From: Saccoglossus kowalevskii | Taxonomy: Eukaryota > Hemichordata > Enteropneusta > Harrimaniidae | Assembly (NCBI RefSeq): GCF_000003605.2 | Contig: NW_003133362.1 | Span: forward strand, 69,035-88,329 | Reading direction: 5' to 3' | Length of the DNA stretch: 19,295 nucleotides | In this document: piece by piece, positions 18,126 through 19,295 of the stretch | How the letters are laid out: every line of letters begins with the position of its first letter | How positions within the stretch are numbered: the stretch's first letter is position 1 | Notes under the pieces: model-generated | The model's database searches: none | The model's input: the letters and a program-made list of their open reading frames with translations, nothing else | What the model was told of the DNA's origin: nothing | Made by a program: the position numbers and the translations under genes

Positions 18126-19295
18126 CTTAAATTTGATTAAATATTACCGGTAATATAAATTACGAAAAACAGTGAGGGTCGCCACAATGTAGGTCCTGTC
18201 ATCACAAGTCGATGTTAAGTTAAATTGAAGTGGTCACAGCACGCACACACACACACAACAGACACACTAACTGCAAAGACTCCAATTGTACACACGAAAG
18301 TCGAAAATAAACTTATGCCATGATTTCTAGCGCTAATGTGATATTAATGTTTTCTCCTCAAAATAGTTTATATTTTCGGGGGCGGACATCCGGGCATTTT
18401 CTACCGCCTGGCAACCCTCGCGGTGAAAACAAAGACCAAAAACTCGCAGAAAACGGTACTTTGCGATGGTTGTTGAGAGTCCCCTGAACAGTGTAACAAG
18501 ATTAGCCCTACGTGTGTAACATATATGAATTTGGTTGTTCAGGATTACTTCAAAGTTGAGTTTGTGTTGTTTTCTCGAGTTTTCACAAGCTCCACCGGCA
18601 TTCCACAGCAGCGCGCACAAAGCCCATAGAAATATGTGGTACAGTGGTGCGCGTCGTAGCAACGTGGAACGTCCTGTGACGTAGCTCCGCCTCGAGGATA
18701 GGTGATTACAAAGAGGAAAATATCATTGAGAAGACAATAATAGAGTACAAATAAATCAGCAAAATATTGAGGTTTGTATGGGGGTCAAAAAATTAACTCT
18801 GCGACACGATTGTGCGACTCGCCGAATGTCGATTATTGCACTCTGCGACAGGATCGCAGTGTCACCCTGCGAAGAGCACGATTCCCATTGGTTGGTTGGT
18901 CGAAAAGCGCGAATCTCAATGGTCGATCGATGTAAGGGTATACAGCATGCCTTATAGAAATGTTTAGTTTTAAATGGTTATTTCGCCGACTGCTCGCGAA
19001 CTACGGTAAACAAGTATTTACCGACGACATGCCGCACGTTTCGGTAATCAGCAAGTATTTAACATTGATTAATTAACATATATAACATCCCCCGGAGGGG
19101 GTGAAAGGGGTTACAAAACACATGCACGTTGGTGTTGGATGCCTTATTATGGTGTAACATCAGGGAGCTGGTAACATTAACGCCATCTTGCAGTTGTAAG
19201 GCTTCGTCCGCAACATTGCTCATTAGCATAGGCGGCAGCTTTAAAGCTAGTAGAGCGCGAAGCACGTTTCACACGATGTTACGTTATTTTTTTTT
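18126..19295. other. CpG-richer stretch upstream of the LINE, no supportable gene
   Basis: Visibly richer in CG dinucleotides than the rest of the window. It holds a CA run (18241-18256), a CRE-like TGACGTAG followed by CTCCGCC (about 18675-18690), a near repeat CTCTGCGACA(C/G)GAT at 18797 and 18841, and a hairpin ATCCCCCGGAGGGGGT (about 19087-19102). The open frame on the minus strand at 18662-18333 looks like a signal peptide but has no ATG. I found no exon of the CPAMD8-like gene here. It could be promoter-like or part of another mobile element. Confidence 0.35.

Noticed and set aside
18333-18662. Minus-strand 109-codon frame starting like a signal peptide (LRRAPLYHIFLWALCALLWNAGG), with a phase-0 GTAATC donor that would join exon 15734-15541 in frame
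   Set aside because: The first codon is TTG and no ATG occurs between the upstream in-frame TGA and the hydrophobic stretch, so there is no normal eukaryotic start. The hydrophobic run alone is weak evidence.
18797-18856. CTCTGCGACA(C/G)GAT repeated 44 bases apart
   Set aside because: Only two copies of a 14-base motif; no array and no operator-like context in a eukaryotic intron or intergenic region. Not a CRISPR array.
19059-19265. Minus-strand 68-codon frame with a hydrophobic start
   Set aside because: It begins with GTG, has no recognised product and no splice support; short frames like this are expected by chance in the CpG-richer stretch.

Overview
This is eukaryotic, AT-rich DNA from an animal. 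Coding sequence is in short exons with GT/AG introns, and the rest is dominated by interspersed repeats. A CPAMD8-like gene, an L1-type LINE and tandem-repeat elements that look like Helentron-derived (HINE, 'pearl'-like) elements best fit a marine or freshwater invertebrate. A mollusc is my favoured guess, because pearl elements are known from bivalves, but this is inference.

The only host gene I can reconstruct is on the minus strand. Eight exons (15734 down to 5942) join in one frame with consistent splice phases: 3054 nt, 1017 codons plus stop. They encode the C-terminal part of a secreted alpha-2-macroglobulin/complement family protein. In order these are the A2M receptor-binding domain, a short Cys-containing linker, a follistatin-type Kazal domain, and about 750 residues of acidic, sequon-rich, partly repetitive tail. 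Receptor-binding domain followed by Kazal is the arrangement of CPAMD8. The long tail is not part of the CPAMD8 layout I know and is the most interesting feature here. The macroglobulin and thioester domains must lie upstream, probably beyond 19295.

Layout, left to right: 1-505, end of a tandem-repeat HINE-like element; 1069-2337, a second copy carrying a nested MITE; 2338-3789, no gene seen; 3790-4495, a minisatellite; 4496-5941, 3' flank of the gene; 5942-9457, the tail and Kazal exons; 10108-11364, an intronic DNA transposon with perfect 19-bp ends; 11807-11920, linker exon; 12335-13738, a third HINE-like copy, inverted relative to the second; 14120-15734, the three receptor-binding-domain exons; 16159-16187, an isolated HINE 3' end; about 16340-18125, a broken L1-like LINE whose reverse transcriptase core has been deleted; 18126-19295, a CpG-richer stretch with no convincing gene.

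The gene's introns have served as landing sites. Intron 3 (11921-14119) holds a HINE, intron 4 (9458-11806) holds the DNA transposon, and the sequence upstream of the first visible exon holds the LINE. None of them interrupts a coding exon.
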